Assembly (NCBI RefSeq): GCF_048128805.1 | Contig: NC_136010.1 | Coordinates: forward strand, 17,619,480 to 17,683,479 | Direction: 5' to 3' | Length of the DNA: 64,000 bases | Origin: Centroberyx gerrardi | Taxonomy: Eukaryota; Chordata; Actinopteri; Beryciformes; Berycidae | Part shown: positions 11,752 to 26,792 of the stretch, one piece after another | Layout of the letters: every line of letters starts with the position of its first letter | How positions within the stretch are numbered: the first letter of the stretch is position 1 | Made by a program: the position numbers and the translations under genes | Notes under the pieces: model-generated | Databases searched by the model: none | The model's input: only the letters and a program-made list of their open reading frames with translations | Told to the model about the DNA's origin: nothing

Positions 11752-11975
11752 GGTGAGGATGAGGATGGTGATGATATTTTATTGATCCCCGCAGGAAAAC
11801 TTCGCTTTCCTCTCCCCCCTCAGCAGGGAGGTCAGACTCAGAGCGCATGGTCAGCTGCAGGACAGCATCCTGGAGCTGGAGGGGGTTCAGTGTCTTGCTC
11901 AAGGACACTTCAGCAGGGCGGATGTTCGCCGACACGGGGCTTGAACCCGGTCCTTCTGGCCGAAGGACGGCTCTA
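11752..11975. repeat. Dispersed teleost repeat between aaas and map3k12
   Basis: Words such as ttttattgatccccgcagg, cttgctcaaggacacttcag and gcttgaacccgg are typical of an abundant fish retroposon family (the 'cttgctcaagg' and 'gaacc' blocks). The copy is about 220 bp and fairly intact. The exact family needs a repeat library. Confidence 0.55.
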
Positions 11976-12126
11976 AATACAGAATCAGTGAATGAAGCGC
12001 GCCCATAACATCACGACACATTTAGGGAGCGGGAAGGATGCTGTAATGATGGAAACTGGTAGCCTACATCCTTGTTTTTGCAGAGGGCGGTAGCAGCGCC
12101 CCCTCGTGGGGCATCTTGCATTTCCG

Positions 12127-12134
12127 TGACGTCA
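12127..12134 (+). promoter_or_regulatory. map3k12: CRE palindrome TGACGTCA upstream of map3k12
   Basis: A perfect 8-bp cAMP-response element, about 250 bp before the end of the probable map3k12 leader exon. The consensus is bound by CREB/ATF proteins. Its position in a CpG-containing stretch is typical of functional CREs, but use is not shown. Confidence 0.5.
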
Positions 12135-12299
12135 ATTCAGCACTGGGAAGGAGACAGCTCCCTCCCCCAAACCCAGCGCGTCTCACGTTGCATGGGTCCC
12201 CGGTTATTGATAACACAATTTGCCCGCTGGGATTCATCCTGATAACGTGAACTCGTGGGTAGGGGGACTCAAAATACAAGAGGCAACCCGGACAAGACA

Positions 12300-12384
12300 A
12301 ACAACGATCTGTTCATTTTCACCGCAAGTATAGCAAGCCGAGCCCACCCCTCACTTGACAACGCGACATCAACCAGGCAGAAAG
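12300..12384 (+). other. map3k12: Probable map3k12 5'UTR exon
   Basis: The coding part begins only after an acceptor at 13625, so a non-coding first exon is needed. The best candidate ends at 12384 with a good donor (AAAG/gtatgg). The transcription start is not visible; the left edge is a guess. Confidence 0.45.
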
Positions 12385-12915
12385 GTATGGGAATGTCATG
12401 CTATCCAATTAATGCTGATTAAATAAGAAATCAGGTATTACAGGACGTTCAGGTATGATGCCTTCGCTTGGTGCGGTACACGCTGCTCACACTGCACCAA
12501 TGCATTATTTTTTTGCCAAAAACGAATCACCGTCGATTAATGCTAGAAAATCATATGTGTGCACTGAGATAGCCCACATTACGAAATATTTGTGTTGATG
12601 CCAACATTCAGTAAAATCTACAGACGCTGCGGCAGTTTTACTTGGCATGGAGCATAGTAGGGTTCGGGCTTCAATTCATGCACGTCGGCTATGATGCTAC
12701 TGAGTGTCATCATCACATCCTTGGTTATTTAAAGATTGATCTTCCTGCGTTTGTGTGCACTGCTCCTTCCCACAGGCCCGGTGTTGTGTTTTTTTTTTTC
12801 TTCTCCCCCCCTCTTTTCACGCTTTCAATTCGCTCAGCCGTCGCGGTTCTTCTCATGCAGTGGTGCAGTACGAGATATGGAGCTGATGTGGGCTATATGT
12901 GAATTGGGTACATGT

Positions 12916-12968
<53 letters not shown>

Positions 12969-13625
12969 CACACACACACGCGCACGCACACACTCATGCT
13001 CGCATTCGGGTGGTTATGCAATTCGTCATATTCTTCAGATGCACACAATGCTCTTCACTCGCTGAATGACGAACGACTTATGGTCACTGTCGACTGGCCT
13101 AATCTGATGCTGTTAGGCAGAGGAGCAGTGATGTTCCTCAGAGGGACGGGCAGAGGATAGGTGACAGGGTTGTGGACGGTACAACGTTGCTTTGGTTGAT
13201 TCATTCATAAAGCCCATCTCCACTCTAGGTGATGATGGCTCCACTGGGCCGGCTGGTCATCCCATTCATAGACACTGGAATGATTCAGACTGAATTTGGT
13301 TGTGGAGACTGAGTGGGAAACTGGAGGATTGGACGCACTGATTGGCTGCTGTTTTGGCGTTTTTTCTTTGCTGAATGAAAGAAAAGTTGAACTGACAAGG
13401 ACAAATGAGATGCAGCAACCTCAGACAGCTGTCGTTTTCAGCACTGGACAGCTCCAACAAATAGACTGTCCATTGCTGAAATTCATCTGGAACAGTAGAC
13501 TTGTTTTTAAGATGAATAGAATAAATACTACTACTACTACTACTACATACTGTGAGTGATGAAATAGCTCTATATTACTGACTATATATTCTAATGCATT
13601 TTTCCTCCTAAATCTCCCCCTTAAG
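12385..13625 (+). repeat. map3k12 first intron with (CT)n and (CA)n
   Basis: Contains a 49-bp (CT)n run at 12917-12965, running straight into (CA/CG)-rich dinucleotides to about 12991, and a short (CTA)n at 13526-13546. Peptides with repeated SLSL in this stretch are translations of the microsatellite. No other feature was seen. Confidence 0.7.
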
Positions 13626-13686
13626 GCTTCCTTCTCATCGTTTCATCTTCCATCCACCCTAACCTGCGGTGTTGGGGAACCCCCTG

Positions 13687-16600
13687 ATGAGTGGGACCTG
13701 TATCCATGAGCCCCGCGCCCCTTCCCCCTCCCTCTCAGGCTTCAGCACCCCCATCTCAGAACCCCCCTATCGACGGCTCGATGGAGACACCCCCGCCTGC
13801 ACCCCCGAAACTGACCTGACCCCCACACAGTGTGTCCTGCGCAACGTGCTGTCCATCGACACCGGTGGACAGGGGGGGCCGGGCGGCAGCAGCCCCACCC
13901 CCAGTGATGGACCCCCAGCCCACTTTGACAACAGTGTGCTAAAACTGCATGAACATGAGGCCTGCCAGTGCGGCGGCGGGGCCGAGGCGGGGCTTAGCTC
14001 GGAGGCCGGCGCCGTCCGCAGCCAGTCGGAAAACATCCGGCTACAATCAGGAAGTGGAGGTTTTTTGGAGGGACTGTTTGGCTGCCTGAAGCCAGTCTGG
14101 ACCATGATTGGAAAGGCCTACTCCACTGAACACAAACACAGCCAAGAAGGTAGGTGAAGCCAGTATGAAAGCATTCCATCTCAATATCTGACTCTCTGCT
14201 GTGTTTTGGATAGTGATTCAGGTAACTGTAAGTAGAACACTGTATCTAAATGCCAATGAGAAGCTATTTTCTGATGTATGAGTCAAAACAGTTGGTGACT
14301 TTAACATGTCAGTCATTCAATATATCAAGTTGCTGCATTGCCTTCGTTACCATGGAGATGCATCATAGCTGATGAATAGCTGAGCCCATGGATGAGGCTC
14401 GCTCTCCGTTATTTTCATTGCTCTCTGACTGCCGCCAGGTTCCACTGGCAACATGGTGTGACACCGCTTACCAGTTCATCAGCCCTGTTCATTCACAGTC
14501 ATCTTCAACCCCCAGTGAAAATTCACAGCTGGGTAGCGGGGCGTCATGCGCATCAGACACAGCTCCAGCTCTCTGGAGATCTCAACAGCTCACTGGACCT
14601 CATGAAGAATTGATCCGCTTGTCAATTTTTATTCTACCCAGCTCATCTCTCTCTTTAGTCCCACGCTCTCAGTCATTAATGTAGTGTCGTTTTTACGGAT
14701 GATGGACAGATTAGACTGTGAGAAGTGGGGTGTTGCTCTTCTCTATTGCTCACTTATCCTTGTACAGGTGGATAGTGATGTTTTTGTCTATTTGAATAGC
14801 TTGTCAATAGACCAGGTGCTTAAAGATGGCAGCAGCTTTGTATAATAAATGTAATTCTGCCCTCGCAGCCCATTCCACAGTGTCATTTGCTCCGCCCCCC
14901 TCCTCTCTGTGTAAACCAGCAAGAATGCATATTGACATTTGGTCCATTCATACACTTGGTCCATTTCCTAATCCTTTCACCTGTTTATACCACAATTAGT
15001 AGGCACAAAAACTGTAGATGGAACAATTCTGTTATATAGTGTTTGTCTAACACTGTGCAACACAACCTTTCAACTTGATTTCAAATTAGTTTTGTTTTGT
15101 CGACTTGCTGGTCCATATTTAGAGTCCTGGGAGGTTCCCTTTGAGGAAATCTCAGACCTGCAGTGGGTGGGCAGCGGGGCGCAGGGCGCCGTCTTCCTCG
15201 GAAAGTTCCACGGAGAAGACGTGGCCGTGAAGAAAGTGCGGGACATCAAAGAGACTGAGATCAAACACCTTCGCAAACTCAAGCACCCCAACATCATCAC
15301 TTTCAAGTGAGGAAACCCATACTAATCTCCAGAGTCGTGTATCAATATGCCGATCATGAAAATGCAATGAAAATGATATACTGCTTTCTATGTCTGGTCA
15401 CCCATGCCACTTAATCTGACTGGCTTGCTTTCCCTCCCAGGGGCGTGTGCACCCAGGCTCCTTGTTACTGTATCTTGATGGAGTACTGTGCCCAAGGCCA
15501 GCTGTATGAGGTGCTGAGGGCTGGCCGAAAGATCACCCCCTCCCTCCTGGTTGACTGGTCCATGGGCATTGCTGGTGGCATGAACTACCTACACCTCCAC
15601 AAAATCATCCACAGAGACCTCAAGTCCCCCAAGTAAGTAATGAGCCCGAGGGACCACAAGACCAGAAAGTAAATTCCTATTATTTCCATGTAAAATGGAC
15701 TTTTGTTTGGCCCAAGAACCTAGCATGATAATGTCACTCTTGCAGCATGCTGATCACACACGATGACCTGGTGAAGATCTCTGACTTCGGCACCTCCAAG
15801 GAGCTCAGTGATAAGAGCACCAAGATGTCGTTTGCTGGCACCGTAGCTTGGATGGCTCCTGAAGTCATTCGCAATGAGCCAGTGTCAGAAAAGGTGGACA
15901 TCTGGTAAGTCAAATAAAAATTTAATTAAAATTACTCTAATAAAAAAGAATCTAAGGGGATAAAGAGATAAAAACACATCACTTTGATAGATGCATTAGA
16001 GTATGATTTTGTTTGACTGAACAGCAGTTATCTTAATTGCATTGCACTACAGTAGACATGCAGATAAGATATCAGTATTGTAAGTTAATAGTTTGTGATT
16101 TCAAAGGTCCTTTGGAGTGGTGTTGTGGGAGATGCTAACTGGAGAGATCCCTTATAAGGATGTAGACTCGTCTGCCATCATCTGGGGCGTGGGAAACAAC
16201 AGCCTTCAGCTGCCCATTCCTGAGAGCTGCCCCGACGGCTTCAAGATCCTCCTCAGACAGTGCTGGTGAGTGACGCCCCACAAAGGGACAGATGGAAGAA
16301 GAAGGAAAGAAAAAGAGCGAGCAAGGCAAGGGGAGAGAGACAAGAGAGGCAGAAAATGAGCAGATGAAGATTAGTAGAAGCGAGGATTGAGAATGGTTGC
16401 ATGGGGAGGCGTTTGTCTCCTGTTAAACGTTCAACAAGTAAAATTGTCCCATTAAGACCTTTATTGATTTTATAGCGCATCGTAAATGTACGCTGTTATC
16501 CCTCTGAAAATGCATTCTTGGATTTGCAGGAACTGTAAGCCCAGGAATAGGCCCTCTTTCCGTCAGATCCTCCTTCATCTGGATATAGCATCAGCTGATG

Positions 16601-19422
16601 TACTCTCCACCCCACAAGAGACATACTTCAAGTCTCAGGTACAGTTACTGCTGTGATTCACCATCTGATTCACACATGGTAGAGGAATACCTGTATCACA
16701 TATGCATGCACTGTAATAGGACAGAGAAAGAGAATTCGTTCTAAATTCAACTTTGGTTAGACAGAGTTAGTTAACGAATGTGTACTCAACAGGCTGAATG
16801 GCGGGAAGAGGTGAAACAGCACTTCGAGAAGATTAAATCTGAGGGAACCTGCATCCACCGACTGGATGAGGAGCTGATCAACCGGCGCAGAGAGGAGCTC
16901 AGGTCTGTATTTCCCCAGGATCTCTCACTAGAGCAGATTAGTAACGTCCAGTACATACTGCTACTGTTACCAGGTTAGTTTTTAAGGCCACTTTCACTCG
17001 GTCCCATTTCCTCAATGTCCCTCCTTTGTCCACCCTTGTGGATGAAATAAGTGCCTAGAGTGCATTTCTATTGTAGAGGATTTGGATTCCCTCATGCGTA
17101 TGCACAATGTCATCAGCAGCCTTTTTTCTTCTCAGGCATGCTCTGGACATCCGTGAGCACTATGAGAGGAAACTGGAGAGGGCGAACAACCTTTACATGG
17201 AGCTCAACGCTGTCATGCTGCAGCTGGAGCTCAAAGAGAAAGAGTTGCAGAGGTATGGATAGGTCCATCCACACAGTTAGGCCTCTGTTCATCTGCACAT
17301 AGGGCAGACATGAAGGATCTTTAGCATAAAATATTTATAGTTATTGGAGATATTCTAATTACTTGTTGACATACATTAAGTCATGCCAATGTTCTTTGCA
17401 AAGTGGTCCAAATAATGCCACCTACAATGCAATTACATTTTGGTGTAATTTGGTATCATTGTCCAGGAGAGAGCAGTCTTTGGATAAGAAGTATCCAGGT
17501 CTGTTCAAGCACCATAGCTCCAGACAGAGCAGCTCCTCCAACTCCATGGACAAACTCATCAAGAAGAGAAATGTCCCACAGAAGCTGCCCTCAGGAAAGA
17601 GGTGTGAGAGCTCAACTCAAGGGTCATTTAATAAAAGTTTGATACTCTTCGGATTGTAACAATTAGGGATAAATATCTTATCTTCATTAATTTTGTAGAT
17701 TATAGTTTTTGACCACTCCCTCCCACTCTTTCAGGCCAGACATACTCAAGTCTGAGGTCATCATTCCCAAAATGGATTCCTCTGTGATGCAGGTCACTAT
17801 CCCAGCCTGCCCCAACAGAAGCTCCACTTCTCCCAGCCGGTCTCGGAGGGTAAAGACCCGCCATCGCAAGCCTGGCAAAGGCAGCAGCGGGGACCTGGCT
17901 GGACTAAAGGCAACTCAGTCCTCCCCCAACAGGGACGCCTCTGTCCAGGCGAACGGCTCCACCACCAACCCCTCCAAGCAGCTCCTGGAGCCCAGCGCAG
18001 CGCTGCGGGGCCTGAGCCACGAGCAGCAGCAGAGGCAGCTTTCCTCCTCCAGCCCCGACCTCATCTGCACCACGCTGGAGGCCGAGGGCCAGGGGAAAGG
18101 GGAGCCCTCGGTGGGCGGGCTGGAGAGAGGGGGAAGCCTCAGTGCCTCTGCGGGCTTAGGGGGATCAGAGGCCGGAGCGGCCGGTCTGGACGACCTCACA
18201 GAAACCCCTCCGCGCAGTGACACTCCCAGCGAGGACGCCGCATCGTTCCCGTTCTCCAGCAGCCCAGACTCACCGTGTGGGAGGGGGGCGGCAGCAGGGA
18301 GGGGGTCCCTGGGTTCTCCACGCCTGCCCCACGATGGGGACGACAAGGAAGAGGGAGCTGGTGCTGTGAGGTTGCCTCGGGGGGCGTCAGGGGGCATTGG
18401 GAGTCAGCACCTCACACCCTCAGCCATTCTGTATAGGGCAGCTATCACACGCAAACAGGTACAGTGCCGAATAACTTCATATTCCACAGTATTCTCCTCT
18501 AAACACTTGGACAATTTTCACTTGAGCATTTTTCCTGTCTCTGACTACAGAGGCGTGGAGTGTCATCAGAAGAGGAGGAGGGTGAAGTTGACAGTGAGGT
18601 TGAGTTGCCACGGAGACGGTGAGTAAGTTGCTGTCCTTCAGCATTGGAATACATTCCCACATGCCATCTTTCCTGTGTGTCCTTGTTGAACTAATAGCTA
18701 CAATAGTTACTGATTTGCGTGATTCTTTTACATTCTCATTTCAGTGATTGTAAAAGGTGGTTTTGTTTGGTGTTTTTTTTATTCTATCCGATCTTTCCAG
18801 ACGTCCGACCAGCATCACAAAGTGTCAGTCGGTGTCTACCTTCAGCTCAGAGAACCTGTCAGTATCGGACGGCGAGGAGGGCCACACCACTGACCACTCT
18901 CACAGCGGCACGCCTGACGTGGTCAGCACCAACACGGACGACAGGCTGGACGACCGCAGCGACGACCTCCTGTCTCAGGGGTCGGAGATCCCGGCGGACA
19001 ACACTGACCCGGCGCAGGCTTCCGACGGCCTGTCGGAGAGAGAAGGAGCGCTGGGCCAGGCCAAAGCTCAGCTGGACGCTGGGCAGAATCCTAATGAGGT
19101 AAAGCAGCTTCGCTCTGGCACCGCTCTGTCAGGTTGTGTCATCATCTTAGATTGAACTGAATGCATTCCCCTGATTTATAGCGAAAACCACTTACTCCCA
19201 AAACGCTTTATGTCTGCTGCAGGTCAGGTATGACATGTTTTCCCTCTCTCCGCCCCTCAGAGTCGGGCCCTGTGTGACGATTCTGACTGCGACAGCGCTG
19301 AGCTGGATCAGTCAGGTAGCGGAGAGCCCAGTCGCCCCCCCAGCGCTGGAGCCTGGGTGCCGCTGCCTCAGCCTGCACCCCAGCAGGGGTCCCCACAGGC
19401 GCCCCACACAGGCCCTCCATAG
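13687..19422 (+). CDS. map3k12: Mitogen-activated protein kinase kinase kinase 12 (DLK)
   Basis: Thirteen coding exons: 13687-14149, 15123-15306, 15441-15632, 15746-15904, 16107-16265, 16530-16638, 16793-16902, 17136-17252, 17467-17601, 17735-18458, 18551-18618, 18801-19098, 19261-19422. Total 2880 nt, 959 aa. The ATG giving [15 protein letters not shown] aligns with the mammalian start. The kinase domain spans about 160-405: loop [11 protein letters not shown] (171-181), Lys191 in VAVKK, catalytic HRD 273-275, DFG 293-295, APE 317-319. Heptad-rich helices follow at about 423-500 (leucine zippers for dimerisation), then a basic [12 protein letters not shown] stretch and a long Ser/Pro/acidic tail. 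DLK activates JNK/p38 through MKK4/7 and signals axon injury in neurons. The N-terminal CVLRNV...FANS-like segment corresponds to the longer mammalian isoform. The protein is longer than the human one (about 860-890 aa), mostly by low-complexity tail. Confidence 0.97.
14150..15122 (+). other. map3k12 intron 2 (first within the coding part)
   Basis: 973-bp intron with no recognised repeat, RNA gene or exon. An open frame at 14388-14684 lacks splice context and similarity. Confidence 0.75.
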
Positions 19423-20830
19423 ATCACTGGACACTAGCCAAGACCTACAGCTATCGTCCATCACGAGCGTACACCAATCTGTCAGTGCAGTACATTACTG
19501 TTGTCATAAGGAGTCACACCTACCACACTACTCAGACTATGACAAGTTGACTTATGGTGTCTCTTAATTTGGTTGGATGACGAGATGACATAGGACATTT
19601 GTCATAACCTGGCATCAGATCTATTTTGGCAGCTTGTGACATCAGATAAATGTCATTTAAGTTCAGTAGGGTTTTTCGATAGAGAGTTTAGGCGAATAGT
19701 TACCCAGGTACCTTTAGCCACTGCTCCAGTTCAGCAAAAACCCTCCCACGGACGCACACGCACGCACAAGATAACACTCTTTGTCCTTTAAACACCCTAA
19801 CCCTCACTCTGGGAGAATCCTGATATTCCATACACTAATGCATCAAATACTAATGAATAATAATGTAAATATCCATTACATACCACATGAGAAATATCTA
19901 AATTTATTTTATGTGTAAGATAAAAAAATGTAAGACTAAACGGTATGCAGCCCTATGAACAAATGCATGACTACACATGCTTATAATTTATGGTTTGGAT
20001 GTGTCCGTTTTATATTTTGTGAGAAAGTTTACACTTTTTTAATCCTGAAAGTATTACTTCGTTAAACTTAGTTTTTTGTTTTTTTGTTAATAAATGTTGT
20101 TGGCACTCAAAAAAAAAAAAAAATGAATGATGTCAAAATGGAATGAAAATCTCACTAAAACATCAATCATGATGCTTAATTAGGGTTCTCAGTAGGTGAA
20201 ATTTATGTTATTCTTTTTTTTTTATCCTCCTACCACTGAGTTTCGAATACACATTGCTTATAAGACACGCTTCAGGTTTTTATGAAGCTTGTCAGATTTT
20301 GTCCTGGACTGGGAGTCTTTTCAGTTCATCCAAAAAGCACTTTCTACCGGTGTTGTTTGCTCTACCTTTTTTTTTGTAGCAGGAGTTATTAGCTTTTTGT
20401 TTATAATTTATTAGTAATGCAAGGGTAAGAATTTTAAAGGTGCTGCATGTGTTTGCTCAGAGAAATGAGTTCTAGCTCCTCTGACTTGCACTAGCATTGC
20501 TAACCAAAGTAATAACTTCTGTTTCAACTATCTCAACAAGGCAAACACTGGGGCAGGTGCTTCTGTGACGGACTGAAAGGACTCCTGGTTCATGATGCTG
20601 GAAGGCTTCTTAAAAACCTGAACTATCCCTTTACGATTACAGCGGAAGTAGCCAGATCAAGAATAGAGCACTTCTCTATGGTGGTACTAGTAGAACAGTA
20701 AGTATCCTTTGGATTTGAATAGAGGTTTTGTTTTTATACAGCATTGCACATTGTACCTGTAACATAGGAATTATATCAAAATCAAAATATTATGAGCAAC
20801 AATAAATAATGTATTGGTAAAATCTGTGTG
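19423..20830 (+). terminator. map3k12: map3k12 3'UTR with two candidate poly(A) signals
   Basis: AATAAA occurs at 20089-20094, shortly before an A-run at about 20110, and again at 20801-20806, followed by a GT-rich stretch (ctgtgtgtgatgtttg) typical of a cleavage downstream element. Two alternative 3' ends, with 3'UTRs of about 0.7 and 1.4 kb, are therefore plausible. AT-rich, with several T-runs. Confidence 0.6.
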
Positions 20831-21176
20831 TGATGTTTGTTTGAAAAGCAAGGAAATGTAATGTAGCTACAGTGTGTGATGTAGCTATTTCTCACTGGAG
20901 TATAGGACAGCTGGACCAGAAATACATGAATAATTCAATGATTTTCAGCATGTCCAAAACATTTCAGTGTAATTTCATAGCTTAAACACTTTGCCCTTTC
21001 ACACTTGCATGCCATAAAGGAATTACCACCCACAAGACAGGCCCTTGTTTTTTGGATAATTTATAAATCTGAGCTGGATAACGGGCAAACAAAGGTGTCT
21101 TGTCGGCTGCCTTTATGAAAAAGTAAAAATTACGACATATGGATGACCGGAGATAGTTTCAGCATTTCACATCTTT
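20831..21176. other. Tail-to-tail spacer between map3k12 and pcbp2
   Basis: About 350 bp between the distal map3k12 poly(A) signal and the probable pcbp2 poly(A) signal. Nothing else is recognised. The two transcripts could overlap if either end is extended. Confidence 0.55.
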
Positions 21177-22340
21177 TTTATTTCTGTATTTTAATTTCTT
21201 CAACAATTCAATTGCACCCAGATCTACAATAGTTTGAAAACGTGCACAAAAAACGTGAGTTTCTTCATCCTGCAAAGAATAATAAAAAATAAAATCTGAC
21301 CCAGGCAAAAAGGATAGCAGGAAACTAGTGTTAATTCTATAATTCTCCTTCTAGTTAATCTTAATTTAATACCTCAGCATAATATACTTATAAAGACAAA
21401 TATGTCTTTTAGTTTTGCCCCTTGCAGCATCCCCCAGCCCTGCAGTTAAAAAAAATATTTTCTCTATTTAAAACAAACATTTCAATGTTATTATCATCAT
21501 CATCATCATTACTATCATCTTAGTAATTTCAGAGAAAAGAAAATATTTTTCCCCTGTCAGGCCCGCTCCAGGTGACCAAGGCCCACCCACCCTATCAGAA
21601 TCCAATACACAACAATGCTCAAAAGTCCTGATTGAGAAATAAAATGGATGGAAACAGGAATGACACAAAAGAATTATACAGCAAATTAGAGGTGAGACAT
21701 AATGCAGCTTAAAATACTCCTTTAGACTCCCACTTTAAAAAGGGAGAAATTGCCTTCTGACTAAAACCATTTTCCCGCACACATCTTCAAGTGTAGATCA
21801 TTTACACCCACGTAAACCCTCTACCCACAATGCCTCATTCAGTACAGCTTTAGGTAGAGGATGGCAAATATCAATGAATTCTAACACAAGGAGTGGTGTA
21901 TTAAATAAAAATAAATAGATATTTAAAAAGGAAGGGAAAGAACAGTCCATCTATAATGTTATTGGGTCTTTTTTTCTTCATTTTTACATTTTCTAAGAAA
22001 AATCTGACATAAAAAACACTATTTATGCCTTTTCAGATTTTTCCAAAACGTTTCAGCTATATCAATAAGGTCATACGGATATACAGCAAAATAAGAAGAA
22101 AAAAATACAACAGAAGAAAATATCTTTAAAAACTATATGCAAAGGGAATTTAAAAACATAATAAATAAATAAAATACCAATATACTGATGATGTAATTAC
22201 AGCTGAGTAGGTGTCTAACCAAAGGAGAGCGGAAAACGGTGAGTTCAGAGTACTTGGTTTTTGCATTAAATTCAGTAAGGGACCTCTTGGTAAAAAGTAG
22301 GGGGAGGGGTTACGTTAGGTGCTGATGAAGATCCTCCTTG
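21177..22340 (-). terminator. pcbp2: pcbp2 3'UTR with poly(A) signal
   Basis: On the minus strand the stop codon at 22343-22341 is followed by about 1.16 kb of AT-rich sequence to AATAAA at 21182-21177. No earlier strong minus-strand hexamer was noted. A (CAT/ATG)n run lies at about 21490-21515. Confidence 0.55.
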
Positions 22341-25585
<3,245 letters not shown>

Positions 25586-26578
25586 AGCTGCGGCAGAATC
25601 CAGACACTAAACTGGCCAAGAAGTAGAATCTTTAGTCACAGATGTAACGTCTGCAAGAGAGTTTGTATATGGGAAAAGGATCAGAGGCACATGTGCTTAC
25701 AGGGAATTGTGAGGCTAGCTCAACAAAACAGAAAACAAATACTTGCTTACTGCAAAAGTGACAACAGTGCAGATAAATGACATGATGGCTAATGGCATGA
25801 GAAATAGCTATCCAGTCAGTCACCATCTTGTAATAGATTAGCCTAGATGTCCTGTGTGCCAACTAGCAGTTATTTCGCGTGTTGCAGCTAGTAGAATGAC
25901 CACTGTGCTTTCATAACATTGGCCATTTTGAAAGAATGAGACGTTTCATGCCTATAATTCACGTTAGGCTAGCCCAAGTCGAATAACCACTGATTCACGT
26001 TAGCACAATGACCCACTGTCTCACCGAGACCAAGTGTATGTTCTGGTATTGAACAGCTGTGGAAACAAACCTCGTCGCATTATTATCAGAGCCTCGACAT
26101 AAGATAACGTAACTATCAGTATATAGGTTATATAGTACGTTACATTTGATTCAATTACCGTCGCTAGCAGCAGCAAGCTCCTGGGATAACGTCGCAAATC
26201 CCATTTCTGAGAGCGTTGGCTAAATAAAGGCTAACGCTACCAGCTAGGGAGCATCATAGCCAGTTAACGCTAGCTCGGTTTACTAGCTAAGTTACATGTC
26301 TAATTTCTGAAATTCGTACTTATCTAGCCACGTAAGTATGGATATTCCATTTAACTATCTCCTTTGCAAAATGCACTTGATCAGTGCTGGCTAGCTAACA
26401 CGTGATCGGACATAACAGTGAGCTAATTTTCCATAAACAGCTCGCTAACGTTAGCATCATCCGCTCCAGGAAATAGCCGGATCCTTGGAGAACCGCGGCC
26501 TAGGGAGCTCAGTGAGGCGCACAGTTAGCCCTGTCCTTCACTCTAGAAGAAAAAAAGCCCCGTTTCGGGCAGTCTTAC
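25586..26578 (-). other. pcbp2 5' leader intron
   Basis: Between the probable leader exon donor (26579) and the ATG exon. The part at 26220-26460 is crowded with gctaac, gttagc and agctag words. Another weak donor-like site (gacg/gtaatt on the minus strand near 26158) could end an alternative leader exon. Confidence 0.5.
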
Positions 26579-26735
26579 CCGAACCGTCCCTTGAAGTGTG
26601 TTCAGGGGGAGGGTAGGGTGGCAAGGGTAGAAGGGGAGAGGTTCGGGAGGGAGTTTTAAAAGGATTCGGGGAAGAGGGAAGAGACACGGCTGTTCGGTCG
26701 GACTCCACTCTTCTGCTTAGCACAAAAGACAAAAT
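26579..26735 (-). other. pcbp2: Probable pcbp2 5'UTR exon
   Basis: A strong donor (TTCGG/gtaaga, minus strand) at 26579 follows a purine/CT-rich leader, and GC boxes lie just upstream (26759-26788). The transcription start is guessed to be near 26700-26735. Confidence 0.5.
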
Positions 26736-26754
26736 TCATTCAACTTTGACCTTT

Positions 26755-26792
26755 CAACCGCCCCGCCCCTCCGGGTCAGCCCCGCCCACTCA
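26755..26792 (-). promoter_or_regulatory. pcbp2: pcbp2 promoter GC boxes
   Basis: Two GC-rich boxes of Sp1 type (26759-26770 and 26780-26788) lie directly upstream of the probable leader exon, with no TATA box. This is the usual form of a housekeeping promoter. Confidence 0.55.

Larger units (their letters stand above)
11030..12299. promoter_or_regulatory. Head-to-head aaas/map3k12 promoter region
   Basis: The aaas start codon (11029, minus strand) and the probable map3k12 first exon (ending at 12384, plus strand) face away from each other, so this segment should hold both promoters. The aaas-proximal part (11150-11230) is rich in gctaac/gttagc words. The map3k12-proximal part (12060-12300) is richer in CpG and contains a CRE. 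A dispersed repeat (11752-11975) separates the two. No TATA box was evident for either gene. Confidence 0.6.

Noticed and set aside
12736..13160. Frames with SLSLSLSL and HTHTRT peptides
   Set aside because: Translation of the (CT)n/(CA)n microsatellite in a map3k12 intron.
17915..18397. Minus-strand open frame of 160 codons
   Set aside because: Antisense of the large low-complexity map3k12 exon 17735-18458.
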